Source: Clostridiaceae bacterium HFYG-1003
GTDB lineage: Bacteria; Bacillota; Clostridia; Clostridiales; Clostridiaceae
DNA length: 64,000 nt
NCBI GenBank assembly: GCA_024579835.1
Contig: CP102060.1
Location: 1,426,001 to 1,490,000, forward strand
Reading direction: 5' to 3'
Shown: piece after piece, positions 63,107 to 64,000 of the stretch
Position numbering within the stretch: the stretch's first letter is position 1
Layout of the letters: each line of letters starts with the position of its first letter
Translations under genes and position numbers: made by a program
The notes under the pieces: generated by a model
Seen by the model: only the letters and a program-made list of their open reading frames with translations
What the model was told of the DNA's origin: nothing
Database searches by the model: none

Positions 63107-64000
63107 ATGGAATCCATTATTCTGCATGTTGATGTTAACTCAGCTTATTTGGCCTGGAGCGCCGTCTGGGATCTGGCTCACGGTGCTGTCCGAGATCTTC
63201 GGAAGCTGCCTGCCATCGTGGGCGGGGATCCGGAAAACCGGCACGGCATTGTTCTGGCCAAGTCAGTACCTGCCAAAGCCTTTGGCATCGTGACAGGTGA
63301 GACGCTGTTCTCTGCGTTGGCGAAGTGTCCTGATCTAGTGATTGTGCCTCCACGTTATCAGGTCTACGTCAAAGCCAGTGAGGCCATGGTCGAAATCCTG
63401 TCCGCTTACAGCCCCGTGCTGGAACGGTACTCCATCGATGAGTGCTTTCTGGATATGGGGCCGCTGGCCCGACCGGAAGCGCTACGCATCGCTCACCAGA
63501 TTCGACGTGAAATCAAACGGACTTTGGGTTTCACTGTGAATGTTGGAATCGGAACCAACAAGCTGTGCGCGAAAATGGCCTCCGATTTTAAAAAACCTGA
63601 TCTGGTCCATACGCTATATCCTGAGGAAGTCGAAGTCAAACTGCACGGACTGCCGATTGAAGACCTTTTTATGGTTGGTCCGGCACTGGCCAAACGGCTG
63701 CGAAACATCAACCTCTCAACCATTGGTCAGCTGGCTCGCTGCGATCGTGGTTTTTTGGCCGGTCAATTCGGCAAAATCGGCATGGTTATCTGGAATTTTG
63801 CCTGGGGCAGAGATTCCTCCAAAGTTCATCCGGAGGGCACGTTGGAGACAAAAGGCATGGGAAATTCAACCACCCTGCCTCACGATCTCACCGAACGTCA
63901 AGCCTGCCACCGCACGCTGCTGTCTCTGCTGGAAACCCTGGTGCCGCGACTCAAGGCAGCCGGTTTCCATACGACCTGCGTTGCGGTTCACTACACCACC
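63107..64000 (+). CDS. dinB: DNA polymerase IV, Y family (3' end off window)
   Basis: 298 codons visible, running off the right edge. ATG 63107 lies six bases after AGGAGG. HVDVNSAYLAWS (first metal Asp, D9), YSIDECFLDMG (second acidic pair), NVGIGTNKLCAKMASDFKKPD and the helix-hairpin-helix LFMVGPALAKRLRNINLSTIGQLA are those of Y-family polymerases. N in VNSAY and the ERYSIDECF form are typical of the UmuC/DinB-like proteins of Clostridia. Copies past lesions with low fidelity. LexA site at its promoter. Confidence 0.95.
   Translation, partial: MESIILHVDVNSAYLAWSAVWDLAHGAVRDLRKLPAIVGGDPENRHGIVLAKSVPAKAFGIVTGETLFSALAKCPDLVIVPPRYQVYVKASEAMVEILSAYSPVLERYSIDECFLDMGPLARPEALRIAHQIRREIKRTLGFTVNVGIGTNKLCAKMASDFKKPDLVHTLYPEEVEVKLHGLPIEDLFMVGPALAKRLRNINLSTIGQLARCDRGFLAGQFGKIGMVIWNFAWGRDSSKVHPEGTLETKGMGNSTTLPHDLTERQACHRTLLSLLETLVPRLKAAGFHTTCVAVHYTT

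Overview
The window reads as a chromosomal segment of an anaerobic, low-to-moderate GC Bacillota, most likely class Clostridia. The clues are two T-box leaders, an FMN riboswitch, strong AGGAGG ribosome-binding sites with frequent GTG/TTG starts, a Bacillus-type LexA box (GAAC-N4-GTTC), a DUF1292 protein, AsnA, RibU and SipW-type signal peptidase. I cannot fix a genus from sequence alone. Gene density is high, most of it is core or housekeeping sequence, and there are two insertion sequences.

Layout. 1-4.9 kb: polyphosphate kinase 2 (cut by the left edge), dCMP deaminase, T-box plus asnA, and a DUF697 GTPase. 5-9.3 kb: an intact IS5-group element with TTAG target duplications, an alpha-toroid protein, a sodium:alanine symporter and a 17-bp tandem repeat. 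9.3-14.4 kb: a P1B-2 Zn/Cd/Pb ATPase whose first metal-binding cysteine codon is an in-frame UGA, a divergent two-component system, and an OhrR-like regulator. 14.6-21.7 kb: tRNA-Trp, a YqeC-like selenium-hydroxylase accessory protein, a metallophosphoesterase, an orphan lipoprotein, tsaE-tsaB-rimI, an SDR, and ribU under an FMN riboswitch. 21.8-27.8 kb: tex, prfB (with its programmed +1 frameshift) and secA. 28-30.5 kb: two paralogous Frm2-type nitroreductases and a pirin, with shared candidate operators and a perfect 10-bp tandem repeat. 30.9-35.2 kb: an amino-acid ABC transporter and M20 amidohydrolase behind a T-box whose specifier reads CAC (His). 35.3-43.9 kb: hpf, DNA repair and nucleoside genes, an inorganic pyrophosphatase, a His-rich DUF1292 protein, a HAD hydrolase, a class-IV aminotransferase, and an orphan OmpR-type regulator with a degenerate receiver. 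44.4-47.6 kb: csoR-copA-copZ copper operon. 47.8-51.2 kb: aldehyde dehydrogenase and a large coiled-coil membrane protein. 51.5-53.4 kb: an IS1634-family element. 53.5-61.4 kb: a surface-fibre operon on the minus strand. 61.9-64 kb: an alpha/beta hydrolase and an SOS-regulated dinB cut by the right edge.

Two regions stand out. First, the Zn/Cd ATPase at 9338-11602 has its own RBS and ATG, then GMT-UGA-ASC where the family has GMTCxxC. The rest of the metal-binding domain is intact in the same frame, so UGA-encoded selenocysteine is a serious alternative to a nonsense mutation; a YqeC-like selenium gene lies 4 kb away. Second, the operon sipW, three TasA/camelysin-like subunits, a von Willebrand A adhesin, a fourth TasA-like protein, an LPXTG-like isopeptide pilin and a class B sortase looks like a hybrid of SipW/TasA fibre and sortase pilus machinery. 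An IS1634 element has landed between its last gene and what looks like the operon's own terminator, and that element carries a perfect 56-bp palindrome over its transposase promoter and ribosome-binding site.
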